DNA of 64,000 bases from Ferruginibacter sp. (lineage in GTDB: Bacteria > Bacteroidota > Bacteroidia > Chitinophagales > Chitinophagaceae): positions 124,001-188,000 of the forward strand of contig JAQBNH010000014.1 of the NCBI GenBank assembly GCA_028288705.1, read 5' to 3'. The first letter of the stretch is position 1, and every line of letters starts with the position of its first letter. The notes below the pieces were generated by a model. That model did not search any database and had not been told where the DNA came from. It worked only from the letters and a program-made list of their open reading frames with translations. The position numbers were made by a program, and so were the translations under genes. Positions 1 to 9,442 of this stretch are shown here, piece after piece.

Positions 1-1
1 T

Positions 2-532
2 GTAGATCAGCGGCGGAACAAATCATTGAACAGGGATTTCTACGCCGCCAATTCCGGCAACTTGTTTGATGCGGATACCACATTTAATGACCTGAACCAG
101 GCACTTTATCGAAGTACGATGGGTGGCGACCTGCAGGTACTGTTGCGCTATGCAGACCGGAATAGTATGGCTAATTCACGCGAAGTACGCCTGCCATTTC
201 TTTCTCATGAACTCGTTGAGTTTTTGTTTACACTGCCGGCAGATATGAAGATGCATAAAGGCTGGACAAAATATATCATGCGCGAAACATTCCAGGAAGT
301 GTTGCCGAAAGAGATCAGCTGGCGAGTTGATAAGATCGGTTACGAACCGCCACAGAAAAAATGGATGGACTCGCCCGCGATGAAAGATAGCATAATGGCT
401 TCCAGGGAAAAATTAGTACAACAGGGTTTTCTCGACAAGCGCACACTCGACAAAGCTCCCGGGGCTTATGGTGCCAATGAAAAGGGTGACAACAGCTGGG
501 GGCATTTAATGGCGGGGAAACTGATCAAATAA
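2..532 (+). CDS. Asparagine synthetase (glutamine-hydrolysing)-type protein, C-terminal part
   Basis: Partial gene. The reading frame is open from the first bases, so the N-terminal glutaminase and most of the synthetase domain lie outside the window. What remains matches the C-terminal end of the AsnB synthetase domain: a stretch reading MANSREVRLPFL, as in the conserved 'S.E.R.PFLD' segment, then HELVEFLFTLP and a KYIMRE motif. Such enzymes transfer glutamine-derived ammonia to a carboxylate. Inside a polysaccharide locus they often amidate uronic acids or related sugars rather than make free asparagine, but that is inference here. The next gene starts 8 bp downstream, so both are probably in one transcript. 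Confidence 0.85.
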   Translation, partial: VDQRRNKSLNRDFYAANSGNLFDADTTFNDLNQALYRSTMGGDLQVLLRYADRNSMANSREVRLPFLSHELVEFLFTLPADMKMHKGWTKYIMRETFQEVLPKEISWRVDKIGYEPPQKKWMDSPAMKDSIMASREKLVQQGFLDKRTLDKAPGAYGANEKGDNSWGHLMAGKLIK

Positions 533-539
533 AATCATA

Positions 540-1589
540 ATGAAAAATAAGGTCCTGGTATTTGTTGATCTCGTTGCAGCAAAAAATAAGTTGCAACTGG
601 ATGTGGTGCAGGAAATGGGCATGGAAATGACCTGGTTCGTTAATGTATATAAACCGGGATCGGATAAATATTTTAACGGTGGCGGGCAGGTAAAACTGGA
701 AGGCGGATTCAGAGGACGGTTTCGACAGGTGTATGCTTTTCTCAAACAAAATAAAAAAACGATTCATCACCTGGAGATCTATCCCGGCGGACGTTTCTCA
801 TTTATCTACCTCTTCCTTGGCAAATGGTTTGGCATAAGAACGATCTGTTCCGAAAGGGGCGACTTGCTCTATTACAATACGGCGGGTTATGATAAGCTGG
901 TTCGTTTCTCGATGTATTGTTGCTACAAATTTGCCGATATCGTATGGTACCGCGAACCTTACATGATTGAAACATTGAAGACTATCCGTTCTAAAGGGTT
1001 GTTCTTTTTGCATAATGCTATTCACATTCATCCGCATAACATTGATATAAAAAATAAATCAATTGACTTTCTCTGGCTTAACCGCGTGATACCGGAAAGA
1101 AAGTCGAAGTGGTTTTTATCTGTTCTAAAAACATTGCCATTTACAAAAACCAACAATCTTCTCGTGGGGATGCAGGAGGATACGGCCTGGAATGAGGAGG
1201 GAGACTTTGTCCGGGGTAATTGCCCTGTTAATCTTAGCCTGGCGCCTTACAGCCCGGATCCGATACAATATTTTAAACAGGCGAAATTCTTCGTGTTACC
1301 CGCTGATGTTGTTTTTGCCAATCATGCCTTACTGGAGGCGATGAGCTACGGGCTGGTGCCATTGATTTCAGATACGCCCGGTTCGGCATTGATCGTTGAT
1401 GACCATGTGAACGGATTTCTATTCGAACACACAGAGGCCGGTTTTCAACAGGCAATGGAAGAAGCGGTAAATATGGATGAAAAGACCTATCTGCAATATG
1501 CTCAGGCAAGCAGAGAAAAAGTGATGCGCGAATTTTCTGTTGATAAATACCGGGACCGTTTAGCCGAACTCTACAAACTTGCCAGTTAA
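540..1589 (+). CDS. Glycosyltransferase, GT4-like
   Basis: 349 aa, ATG start 8 bp after the previous stop. The C-terminal half has the GT4 (GT-B fold) donor-binding signature: LLEAMSYGLVPLISD followed by GSALIVDDHVNGFLFE, the usual E-x7-E nucleotide-sugar region. The N-terminal half is poorly conserved, as expected for an acceptor domain. It has no signal peptide or obvious membrane segment, so it probably acts at the cytoplasmic face on a lipid-linked oligosaccharide. Its place between an amidotransferase and another GT4 fits stepwise assembly of one repeat unit. Donor and acceptor cannot be read from the sequence. Confidence 0.85.
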   Translation: MKNKVLVFVDLVAAKNKLQLDVVQEMGMEMTWFVNVYKPGSDKYFNGGGQVKLEGGFRGRFRQVYAFLKQNKKTIHHLEIYPGGRFSFIYLFLGKWFGIRTICSERGDLLYYNTAGYDKLVRFSMYCCYKFADIVWYREPYMIETLKTIRSKGLFFLHNAIHIHPHNIDIKNKSIDFLWLNRVIPERKSKWFLSVLKTLPFTKTNNLLVGMQEDTAWNEEGDFVRGNCPVNLSLAPYSPDPIQYFKQAKFFVLPADVVFANHALLEAMSYGLVPLISDTPGSALIVDDHVNGFLFEHTEAGFQQAMEEAVNMDEKTYLQYAQASREKVMREFSVDKYRDRLAELYKLAS

Positions 1590-1616
1590 CTCATTTTTAC
1601 ACTTAGAAAAGGACAC

Positions 1617-2780
1617 ATGAAACCGAAATTAATTTTCTTCATCAACACACTTAATTTTGGGGGAGCAGAAAGAGTGGTATCGCAGTTATTGCAGCATCTG
1701 AATGAGGATTATGAACTTCACCTCGCCCTTTATGGCAACTTAATAAAATACCCTATTCCTGCTAACGTAAAAATTTGCGACCTCGGCGAAAGTATTCAAT
1801 CTGCAGGGCTAACCACGTTGCTTCGCCTTCCTATCGTCGCCCGAAAACTTGCTGCTTACTGTAAAAAAGAGCAGATATTAACTTGTGTTGCTTTCTTAAA
1901 CCGTCCTTGTTATGTGAGTGCCATGATGCGGGCATTCTGGGGATTTAAAGGGAAGTTAGTGATGTGCGAACGATCATATCAGAGTTCGATTCTCAATTTT
2001 CTTGGCGGCGGTTCGGTTTTATATAAAAAAATCACAGAAAGATTAATTCACTGGTCTTACCAACGTGCGGACCTGGTATTAACAAATTCCGAAATTTCAA
2101 AACTTGATTTAAAAGAGAACTTTGGAATCAGCACGCCAATCAGGGTGATATATAACCCAATAGACTTACAGAGCATTGCTGAGAAAATCAACGAACAACA
2201 CAATATCATTCCGGATGGCAGATTTAATTTTATCAGTACCGGAATTTTCCGGGTTGAAAAAAATTTCCCGGTATTGCTCAGGGCTGTAGCATTGCTGAAG
2301 CACCTTCCCATTCGATTGTACCTGATAGGCGGCGGTGCTTTGGAAAAGGAATTAAAACAGCTGGCAACGGATCTGGGCATTTCTGATTATGTTGTTTTTC
2401 CTGGCTTCCTGCAAAATCCTTTTACCTACATGGCTCACGGAGACTGCTTCGTCCTTAGTTCACATACCGAAGGTTTTCCAAATGTTTTATTAGAAGCGCT
2501 GGCTTGTGGCCGTGCAGTTGTCTCCACCGATTGCAAATCGGGTCCGCGGGAATTATTAGCGCCAGGTACGCCCATTACCAAGGCCGCATCGCAGATCGAA
2601 GAAGCCGAATACGGGTTACTTGTACCAGTGGATAATGCTGAATTGCTCGCCAGGGCGATGGAAGAGATGTATAACAACAGGGAGTTGCGGGAACGTTATG
2701 AGGGGAAGAGTAAACAATATGCCGACAAATTCGATGTCGAATATATCAAGCATTTATTTATCAATGCTTTTTCAGTTTAG
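1617..2780 (+). CDS. Glycosyltransferase family 4
   Basis: 387 aa. Begins INTLNFGGAERVVSQLL, the typical GT4 N-terminal loop (GGAE), and carries HTEGFPNVLLEALACGRAVVSTD followed by SGPRELL near residue 300, the conserved donor-binding site. The STDCKSGPRE variant is frequent in GT4 enzymes of the PglJ/PglH/AmsD kind that transfer N-acetylhexosamines; that match is from memory. It lies 27 bp after the preceding GT4 and its end overlaps the convergent membrane-protein gene on the other strand by 20 bp. Confidence 0.9.
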   Translation: MKPKLIFFINTLNFGGAERVVSQLLQHLNEDYELHLALYGNLIKYPIPANVKICDLGESIQSAGLTTLLRLPIVARKLAAYCKKEQILTCVAFLNRPCYVSAMMRAFWGFKGKLVMCERSYQSSILNFLGGGSVLYKKITERLIHWSYQRADLVLTNSEISKLDLKENFGISTPIRVIYNPIDLQSIAEKINEQHNIIPDGRFNFISTGIFRVEKNFPVLLRAVALLKHLPIRLYLIGGGALEKELKQLATDLGISDYVVFPGFLQNPFTYMAHGDCFVLSSHTEGFPNVLLEALACGRAVVSTDCKSGPRELLAPGTPITKAASQIEEAEYGLLVPVDNAELLARAMEEMYNNRELRERYEGKSKQYADKFDVEYIKHLFINAFSV

Positions 2781-4083
2781 AAATACCCGAACGGTATAAA
2801 ATCATCAGCAGTCCCATCAGGTAAAAAGGAATTACAGGGATACGATACCTGGCGAGCGTGCCAAAATTGGGTGTAGATAATCCTACAAGACCGGCGAAAA
2901 TTATTGAGAAGAAAATACAGAGAAAAGCGATTGGGTCTGTAAAGATTTTTTTGATAAAATTGAATAGCCCGGCTTTGAAGATAACGTACAAAGTAAACAG
3001 GCTGATGAACAAACTTTCGAGTGCCGTAAACAATACAAAGATCTTCCTTGCTTCCCAGAGGAACGGCCGGTAAAGCGTCGCCACAAAACCTGCAGGCATT
3101 TTTCTTATCATACCTCCAATGCTGGGATCCATTGCACCGATACTAAAATTGGAATCGGCATTATCATTCATTTTTGCATATTCACTTTGCAGGTTCTGCA
3201 TTTCATTCTGCATCTGTTCTGCAGATTGTATGCCGAGCGTTTGCATAATGCTTTCCAGCATTACGAAAATAATGCCGATACCCAGCAGGAAGATCAGGAT
3301 AAACGATATCGTTCGCAATGCCGCAGATTCGATCCGTCGGATCACCTGGATGACAAGAAAGATCGCAAAAGGTGCCAGGAATGCTGCGAGGATATAGGAT
3401 TTTATAACAATGATAAAGTAAGCACAAAGAACAATCATAGCGGCATAGCGCAAAGAATAGATCTTACTGATAAAAAACTGGTAGCTGTAATAGAACATGA
3501 AACAGAGGGCAGTCATACAAACCGTGTCCTTTAAAATACCTGAACCATACATAGCGATGGACGGAAAGAAGATCGTGAAAAATGCCACCATCCCGGTGAG
3601 CCTGGGAATCTGCCGGGCAAATATTTTGAAGAGGGTAAACAGCCCTGCATATGCGATCACAGAAAACAACAAGGTGGTAATAAGAAAACGCGAAAACCCG
3701 AGATAAGAAAACAGCAACGCGATCTTCGTTACCATAAACCCGTTGTTGTTCACAGATCCGATCAGGTTAAAATTGTCGCGAAAAAAACTGTAATCATACA
3801 AAAAGATCTCGGAAAACGTGGTCCTGTTTTGTGCAAGCAGTTCCCGCAATTGTAATACTTCTTTAAAATAAGTAGCAGAATCACCAAAGCCCCAATAGTA
3901 TACAATCAGTAAGGCATACAAAAGCGCGCCTAATATTTTTACAATAAACCCTTTGATAAAATATTTTTGGACCAGTTCATCCCCGGGATGTTTTTTCTTG
4001 TAATAAACCGCCCCGATCATGCAAAGAACGAAATAAACCGGTAGTAAGAAAAGATCAATAAGGCTAACTAAGGGTTCTTCCAT
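2761..4083 (-). CDS. Polytopic membrane protein, candidate polysaccharide polymerase (Wzy/EpsG-like)
   Basis: 440 aa, with about ten hydrophobic segments spread over the whole length. I do not recognise a named family with certainty. Size and topology resemble Wzy/EpsG-type polymerases, and it sits inside a polysaccharide locus that otherwise lacks an obvious polymerase. Near the C-terminus NFGTLARYRIPVIPFYLM is shared almost unchanged with the other minus-strand membrane protein (17516-18889), so the two are paralogs. It is transcribed against the surrounding cluster and overlaps the end of the upstream GT gene by 20 bp. A -7-like element precedes it at 4100-4107. Confidence 0.7.
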   Translation of the reverse strand: MEEPLVSLIDLFLLPVYFVLCMIGAVYYKKKHPGDELVQKYFIKGFIVKILGALLYALLIVYYWGFGDSATYFKEVLQLRELLAQNRTTFSEIFLYDYSFFRDNFNLIGSVNNNGFMVTKIALLFSYLGFSRFLITTLLFSVIAYAGLFTLFKIFARQIPRLTGMVAFFTIFFPSIAMYGSGILKDTVCMTALCFMFYYSYQFFISKIYSLRYAAMIVLCAYFIIVIKSYILAAFLAPFAIFLVIQVIRRIESAALRTISFILIFLLGIGIIFVMLESIMQTLGIQSAEQMQNEMQNLQSEYAKMNDNADSNFSIGAMDPSIGGMIRKMPAGFVATLYRPFLWEARKIFVLFTALESLFISLFTLYVIFKAGLFNFIKKIFTDPIAFLCIFFSIIFAGLVGLSTPNFGTLARYRIPVIPFYLMGLLMILYRSGISKLKKH

Positions 4084-4099
4084 GTGCTGATTAAAACAG

Positions 4100-4107
4100 C
4101 AAAGTAA
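4100..4107 (-). promoter_or_regulatory. Bacteroidota-type -7 element for the minus-strand membrane protein
   Basis: Read on the minus strand this is TTACTTTG, one position off TAnnTTTG. It lies 17 bp upstream of the ATG at 4083, inside the divergent gap shared with rfbB. No clear -33 element was found. Confidence 0.4.
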
Positions 4108-4167
4108 TTAAAAAAATGCCAGTGGGGCGCTGCCATTAATTCTACCGGATGAATTAGGTCTTTTTTG

Positions 4168-4175
4168 TACTTTTG
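4168..4175 (+). promoter_or_regulatory. Bacteroidota -7 promoter element of rfbB-rfbA
   Basis: TACTTTTG is a perfect TAnnTTTG match. A transcription start about 6-8 nt downstream leaves a leader of roughly ten bases before the ATG at 4191. This argues for that ATG over the in-frame TTG at 4173, which overlaps the element. The -33 box is not convincing. Confidence 0.6.
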
Positions 4176-4190
4176 CGCCTTAATATTTTT

Positions 4191-5246
4191 ATGCAAACAA
4201 TTCTCATTACAGGTGGTGCAGGCTTCATCGGATCGCACCTTACGCGCCTCTTCGTCACAAAATATCCGGATTATACGATCGTTAACCTTGATGCGCTCAC
4301 GTATGCAGGCAACCTCAATAATTTACGCGATATCGAAAATGCCCCTAACTATACTTTTGTAAAAGGTGATATCACCGATATGAAATTTTTGCAGGACTTA
4401 TTTGTTCAGTATCAATTTACCGGTGTGTTGCATTGCGCGGCAGAAAGTCATGTAGACCGTTCCATCACAGACCCGCTGGCATTCGTGAAAACCAATGTAA
4501 TGGGTACCGCAACCTTATTGCAGGTAGCTAAAGAGGCCTGGAAAGGAGATCATGATAATAAAGTTTTTTATCATATTTCCACTGACGAGGTATATGGTTC
4601 ATTGGGTGAGGAAGGGTTCTTTTACGAAGACACAGCCTACGATCCGCGCAGTCCATATTCCGCATCTAAAGCTTCCTCTGATCATTTCGTGCGGGCGTAT
4701 TACCACACGTACAAATTGCCGGTTAAGATTTCAAACTGCAGCAACAATTATGGTCCTTATCACTTCCCTGAAAAGCTGATCCCGTTAAGTATCAATAATA
4801 TTATCAATAACACGCCGCTGCCCGTTTACGGCAAAGGTGAAAATGTGCGCGACTGGTTATATGTTGTAGATCATGTAAGGGCGATCGATACCATTTATCA
4901 TCATGGTAAGATCGGTGAGACCTATAATATCGGGGGGCATAATGAGTGGAAGAACCTGGACCTGATCGTGGAGCTTTGCCGGCAGATGGATAAAAAATTG
5001 GGCCGTGAAGCCGGAACATCGGAGAAACTCATCAGTTTTGTAACTGATCGTGCCGGCCATGATTTACGTTATGCGATCGACGCAACCAAATTAAAAGACG
5101 AACTGGGCTGGATGCCATCCCTGCAATTTGAGGAAGGTTTATCAAACACAATCGACTGGTACCTGGATAACAAAGCCTGGCTGGAAGATGTGGTGAACGG
5201 GCATTACAAGGCTTACTACGAAGAACAATACAATGCAAAGGCATAG
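4191..5246 (+). CDS. rfbB: dTDP-glucose 4,6-dehydratase
   Basis: 351 aa from the ATG at 4191. Converts dTDP-glucose to dTDP-4-keto-6-deoxyglucose, the branch point to dTDP-rhamnose and other deoxysugars. It shows the Rossmann motif GGAGFIG (residues 8-14), HCAAESHVDRS, STDEVYGS with the catalytic Thr-Asp-Glu of this family, and the YSASK motif (Tyr-x3-Lys). Length is normal for RmlB. It is followed 45 bp later by the thymidylyltransferase that makes its substrate. RmlC and RmlD were not found in the window, so the final sugar is open. The 6 extra residues of the TTG-start form are probably not translated because the promoter overlaps them. Confidence 0.95.
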   Translation: MQTILITGGAGFIGSHLTRLFVTKYPDYTIVNLDALTYAGNLNNLRDIENAPNYTFVKGDITDMKFLQDLFVQYQFTGVLHCAAESHVDRSITDPLAFVKTNVMGTATLLQVAKEAWKGDHDNKVFYHISTDEVYGSLGEEGFFYEDTAYDPRSPYSASKASSDHFVRAYYHTYKLPVKISNCSNNYGPYHFPEKLIPLSINNIINNTPLPVYGKGENVRDWLYVVDHVRAIDTIYHHGKIGETYNIGGHNEWKNLDLIVELCRQMDKKLGREAGTSEKLISFVTDRAGHDLRYAIDATKLKDELGWMPSLQFEEGLSNTIDWYLDNKAWLEDVVNGHYKAYYEEQYNAKA

Positions 5247-5291
5247 TCCCTATTTTTAGATCAACACCATTACTCGTTTCAACAGCATCAT

Positions 5292-6149
5292 ATGAAAGGA
5301 ATTATTCTCGCCGGCGGATCCGGAACTAGGCTTTATCCCATTACGATGGGCATCAGTAAACAACTTATGCCGATCTATGATAAGCCGATGATCTATTACC
5401 CGTTGAGCACATTGATGCTGGCCGGAATAAAAGATGTGTTGATCATTACTACGCCTGATGACCAGGCACAGTTTCAGCGTTTGCTTGGCGATGGAAATAA
5501 GTGGGGTTGCCATATTCAATACACGGTGCAAGCCGTACCGAATGGCCTTGCGCAGGCTTTTGTAATTGGCGCCGATTTTATTGGCAACGATAGTGTCGCC
5601 CTTGTTTTAGGGGATAATATTTTTTATGGCAGCGGTTTTAGCCAGTTGCTGCGCGAATCATCAAACCCTGATGGGGCAGTCATCTTCGCATATCCTGTGA
5701 GTGATCCGGAAAGATATGGCGTAGTAGAATTCGATAAGGATTTTAAAGCGCTAAGTCTCGAAGAAAAACCGGTACAGCCGAAAAGTAATTATGCGGTACC
5801 CGGACTTTATTTTTACGACAACTCTGTAGTGAAGATCGCGCGCGAACTGGCGCCGAGTGCCCGCGGTGAATATGAGATTACCGACGTAAACAAGGTATAT
5901 CTGCAACAACAAAAACTACGTGTTGGGGTCCTAAACCGCGGCTTTGCCTGGTTGGATACCGGTACTTTTGATTCTTTAAGTGATGCCAGTGAATATGTTC
6001 GCGTAGTGGAAAAAAGACAGGGGCTCAAGATCGGTTGCCCGGAAGAGATCGCCTGGAGAATGGGTTTCATTGACAGAACGCAATTAGATAAACTGGCTGA
6101 AGAACTCAAAAAAAGTGGTTACGGCGAATACCTTAAAAACATAAAATAA
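5292..6149 (+). CDS. rfbA: Glucose-1-phosphate thymidylyltransferase
   Basis: 285 aa. Makes dTDP-glucose from dTTP and glucose-1-phosphate, feeding the adjacent RfbB. The N-terminus has GGSGTRLYP (nucleotide-binding), then [19 protein letters not shown] with the metal-binding Asp, and EEKP, all standard for the RmlA family. Full length. It is directly downstream of rfbB and shares its transcription unit. Chemistry is certain from the motifs; the downstream deoxysugar is not determined here. Confidence 0.96.
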   Translation: MKGIILAGGSGTRLYPITMGISKQLMPIYDKPMIYYPLSTLMLAGIKDVLIITTPDDQAQFQRLLGDGNKWGCHIQYTVQAVPNGLAQAFVIGADFIGNDSVALVLGDNIFYGSGFSQLLRESSNPDGAVIFAYPVSDPERYGVVEFDKDFKALSLEEKPVQPKSNYAVPGLYFYDNSVVKIARELAPSARGEYEITDVNKVYLQQQKLRVGVLNRGFAWLDTGTFDSLSDASEYVRVVEKRQGLKIGCPEEIAWRMGFIDRTQLDKLAEELKKSGYGEYLKNIK

Positions 6150-6298
6150 GGCAAGCTACGTGGGAGAATTGCGGGCTGCAGAGATAATATTTAGCCGTTG
6201 CCGGCGTTATAAGGTTCCTAAACAGTCCTATATTGCCCGGCTCAAAACACAACGGTTTTCTTACTCCGCAAATTCATGCTTATACCTGGTTAACAGCT

Positions 6299-7633
6299 AT
6301 GATGCGACCAATAAATTATGTAAAGGGCATTCTGCAAAACAAATCAGCCCGCTCTGTGGGCACTTATATCTTCACTAATTTTTTTGCCAAAGGAATTTCA
6401 TTCCTGCTGATTCCATTATTTACCAATCCAAAATATTTAACGCCTGCTGATAACGGCCTGCTGAGTTTATTCAACAGCAATATGGTGCTGCTGGCGCCTT
6501 TCGTGTCGCTGGGAATGATCCAGTCTTCCACCGCGGATTATTACAAAAAAACTAAAGGAGATTTTGCCAACGCGTTTACGACAAACTTTTTTATCGCTGC
6601 CTTCATGGCATTGTTTGCAGCGTTATGTTTGTTTTTGTTTCGCAGTTCCCTGCAGGAGAAATTTAATTTCCCACCCTCATTTGCATTGTTGCTGCCCTTG
6701 CTGGCATTCCTGATTTTTTCAGGGGAACAATTGTTTGGCTTGTTACGTAACCGGAATGAAGTACGCAAATTTGCGATCACCGGTATTTCAAAATCGATCG
6801 TGGAGTATGCTGTTGCCGTTGTCTTGATGGTCTTTTTGCTTTGGGGTTGGAAAGCGCGTATCTGGGGGATTGCGGTATCGCTGCTCGTACTTAACCTGTT
6901 TGCATTTTATTATTATGCCCGTAATGGATATCTGCATTTTGCTTTTAGAAAAAAGCAGGTGTGGGAAGAACTAAAATTTGGTGCACCCATTTTCGTTTTT
7001 CAGCTTTGCGTATTTATGCTGGGCACATCCAATAAATTATTCCTTGCCATTTTTGATGTAGATAAGGCAGAACTCGGGATCTATTCCATTGCCTGTGTGC
7101 TGGGAACCCTTGTTGGTATTATGTCGCAGAGCATTCTCTTATATGTTCAACCCAAATTGTATGGTTCTATCAGCCGCGGCGAAGCAACACTGTTGTCAAT
7201 CAGGAAGGATTTTTTCCGCTATTTCAAAATGCTGACTGCAGTGGGAATTTTATGTTTGGGTGTGGGCGTTTTCGCTTATTATTTCCTGATCAATCCAATC
7301 TACCTCGCTGGCATGAAATATTTTTTCATTGTAGCGCTTTCATCCTATCTCTGGGGGTTGAATTATTTCTTCTTCCTGTTCCTGTTGTATTATAAAGAGA
7401 AGCAGAAAATTCTTCGGGTGGCAGGGATATCGGTTTGTTGTTCTATCCTGGTAAATGTTATCATGGTAAAAAATTTCGGCATCATGGGCGATGCATTGGC
7501 CAGCCTGATCAACACCGTTATTTTTTCCGGACTGATCTTTATCTTTATTCGCAAAACGATCCGCACTACTGATGGCGTTCATCTGGTACGCGGTATTGTA
7601 GTAACCGATCCCTTATCTGCAGGCATTAAGTAA
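6299..7633 (+). CDS. Polysaccharide flippase, Wzx/MATE-like
   Basis: 444 aa from the ATG at 6299; a longer frame opens at a TTG at 6233 but its extra 22 residues are hydrophilic and look untranslated. About 12-14 hydrophobic segments and the opening pattern SARSVGTYIFTNFFAKGISFLLIPLF are typical of the Wzx/polysaccharide-transport (MOP) superfamily, which flips undecaprenyl-linked repeat units across the inner membrane. It is the only flippase in this locus, so it probably serves the Wzy-dependent pathway together with one of the two minus-strand membrane proteins. A 150-bp gap separates it from rfbA, and I see no clear promoter there. Confidence 0.9.
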   Translation: MMRPINYVKGILQNKSARSVGTYIFTNFFAKGISFLLIPLFTNPKYLTPADNGLLSLFNSNMVLLAPFVSLGMIQSSTADYYKKTKGDFANAFTTNFFIAAFMALFAALCLFLFRSSLQEKFNFPPSFALLLPLLAFLIFSGEQLFGLLRNRNEVRKFAITGISKSIVEYAVAVVLMVFLLWGWKARIWGIAVSLLVLNLFAFYYYARNGYLHFAFRKKQVWEELKFGAPIFVFQLCVFMLGTSNKLFLAIFDVDKAELGIYSIACVLGTLVGIMSQSILLYVQPKLYGSISRGEATLLSIRKDFFRYFKMLTAVGILCLGVGVFAYYFLINPIYLAGMKYFFIVALSSYLWGLNYFFFLFLLYYKEKQKILRVAGISVCCSILVNVIMVKNFGIMGDALASLINTVIFSGLIFIFIRKTIRTTDGVHLVRGIVVTDPLSAGIK

Positions 7634-7638
7634 TCAGC

Positions 7639-8556
7639 ATGAACGCAATGGCACCCATAGTCTTTTTTGCATATAACCGCCCTGATCATACTAGGCGCAG
7701 CCTGGAAGCACTGCAAAAAAATCCGGAGGCGGCCAACTCATTTCTCCGGATATATATTGATGGGCCCAAAGCTAATGCCAGCGCGGAAACAATAGCGAAC
7801 ATCAAAGCGGTAAGAAATGTAGCGGCAGAGAAGCAATGGTGCGGGCGCGTAGAAATCATCGCTTCGCCGGAGAATAAAGGTTTGTTCAGTTCAATCAGCT
7901 CGGGCATCACAAATACTATCAATGAATTTGGGCGCATCATCGTGCTCGAAGATGACGTGCTGGTATCGCCGGGATTCCTGGCTTACATGAATGAAGCGCT
8001 TGAGCTTTACGAACAAACGCCAGAAGTGATGCATATCTCCGGCTATTCGCGGCCACAATTCAATAGTGCCGGCCTGGAGGATGCTACTTATTTTTTTTAT
8101 CATACCTCCTGCTGGGGCTGGGCTACCTGGAAAAGAGCCTGGGATAAATTCAGGCCCGAACCATTGGCCCTGCAAAAGAAGCTGAAAGAAAAAGGCGGCA
8201 TTTATCAACTCAATATGGACGGAACCTATGAGTTTTACTGGGGGTTGAAAGCGATTGCGGAAAAGCGTTTTCAAAGCTGGAACTATATCTGGCATTCCAC
8301 TGTATTTCTTAACGATGGACTTTGCCTGCATCCGGCACAATCGCTGGTGTCTAATATCGGCCACGACGGAAGCGGCACCAACTGCAGTGTGGACGAGGGT
8401 TTTGCCAGCAATGATCAGCTGGCCGAAAAAATCGTTCTTAAGAGAATTCCATTGAAGCAAAATGCACAGCTTCGTAAAATCTACCGCGATAGTCATTCTG
8501 CCAGGTACAAGTTTTTGTTTGCCATCAGGCATTACCTGCGCTTTCTGAAAAAATAA
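7639..8556 (+). CDS. Glycosyltransferase, GT-A fold (GT2-like)
   Basis: 305 aa, starting 6 bp after the flippase. It begins APIVFFAYNRPDHTRRSLEAL, a GT-A start, and has IIVLEDDVLVSPGFL, in which the acidic EDD is the likely metal/nucleotide site. SCWGWATWKRAWDKF is shared with a widespread Bacteroidota/proteobacterial glycosyltransferase type of this size. It has no transmembrane segment. The tight spacing places it in the flippase transcript. The sugar donor cannot be told. Confidence 0.85.
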   Translation: MNAMAPIVFFAYNRPDHTRRSLEALQKNPEAANSFLRIYIDGPKANASAETIANIKAVRNVAAEKQWCGRVEIIASPENKGLFSSISSGITNTINEFGRIIVLEDDVLVSPGFLAYMNEALELYEQTPEVMHISGYSRPQFNSAGLEDATYFFYHTSCWGWATWKRAWDKFRPEPLALQKKLKEKGGIYQLNMDGTYEFYWGLKAIAEKRFQSWNYIWHSTVFLNDGLCLHPAQSLVSNIGHDGSGTNCSVDEGFASNDQLAEKIVLKRIPLKQNAQLRKIYRDSHSARYKFLFAIRHYLRFLKK

Positions 8557-8668
8557 TCTTTCCTTCATTTTTCAGGCATACTATTTTATGCTGCTTTCCC
8601 GTTTAGTTATAACTTTATGACCAACCATTTTGGTTGATCTTTTAACCAGGCTAAATACTGCAGCGATA

Positions 8669-9433
8669 ATGAAAGAACTTATTTATAAGTTGATAGATGT
8701 TTTTACAGGAGGCAAAGGCCTCAAAAAATCTTTTCATAACAAGGATGTTCGCCTTCCGACAAGATTCATCAATTATTTCCCGTCTAATTACGAAGCAGAA
8801 AATTTTACGTTCCTCGAAAAGCAGTTGAAGCCCGGCGCTGTCGTGCTGGATATCGGTGCGCATATTGGCTTGTTCGCTGTTGTTGCAGCAAAAATGACCG
8901 GCGCAAGGGGTAAGATATACGCCTTTGAACCTTCACCGGCAACGAAAACTATTTTAGAGAAAACGATTGCGATCAATCAGCTCGGGCAAACGATTTTTCC
9001 TGTCGCTGAAGCAATGTCTAAAGAAGTAGGTACAATCACTTTTTTTGTATCTGATAATGAAGCCGACAATGGCAATAGCCTGGTATCGTACAAAGACGAC
9101 CGCAAACTGGAAGGGATTAATGTGCCGGTCAACACGATCGATCATTTTACTGCAGAGCGAAAACTTTCTACTGTTGATTTTATTAAGATAGATGTGGAAG
9201 GCGCTGAGTATGATACTTTGCGCGGTGGCGCTGAAGTATTTGCAAAGTACCGCCCAGCCTGTATCTTATCAATTCATCCCATTCCGATAAAAGTAAAAGG
9301 CGATAAACTCGAAGACATTTACGATCATGTACAACTGATGAATTACGGCATTTATTACGATGATAAGCCCATGACAAAAGCGGCATTCTGTGCCAACGAG
9401 GAAATGATCGATCTGCATATCCTTCCTCTGTAA
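8669..9433 (+). CDS. FkbM-family methyltransferase
   Basis: 254 aa from the ATG at 8669; the frame extends to a TTG at 8630 but those 13 residues do not look like the family start. The SAM-binding motif is VLDIGAHIGLFAV, and IKIDVEGAEYDTLRGG is the hallmark FkbM motif. Enzymes of this family O-methylate sugars or polyketides, so here it probably caps or decorates a glycan. A TAACTTTA element near 8610 may provide an internal promoter. Its position between two GTs fits a modification step of the same polysaccharide. Confidence 0.9.
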   Translation: MKELIYKLIDVFTGGKGLKKSFHNKDVRLPTRFINYFPSNYEAENFTFLEKQLKPGAVVLDIGAHIGLFAVVAAKMTGARGKIYAFEPSPATKTILEKTIAINQLGQTIFPVAEAMSKEVGTITFFVSDNEADNGNSLVSYKDDRKLEGINVPVNTIDHFTAERKLSTVDFIKIDVEGAEYDTLRGGAEVFAKYRPACILSIHPIPIKVKGDKLEDIYDHVQLMNYGIYYDDKPMTKAAFCANEEMIDLHILPL

Positions 9434-9442
9434 TTTCAAAAA

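Noticed and set aside
7891-8568. 225-codon open frame on the minus strand
   Set aside because: It is entirely antisense to the GT-A glycosyltransferase gene at 7639-8556, has no recognisable domain and no promoter; it follows from the codon use of the real gene.
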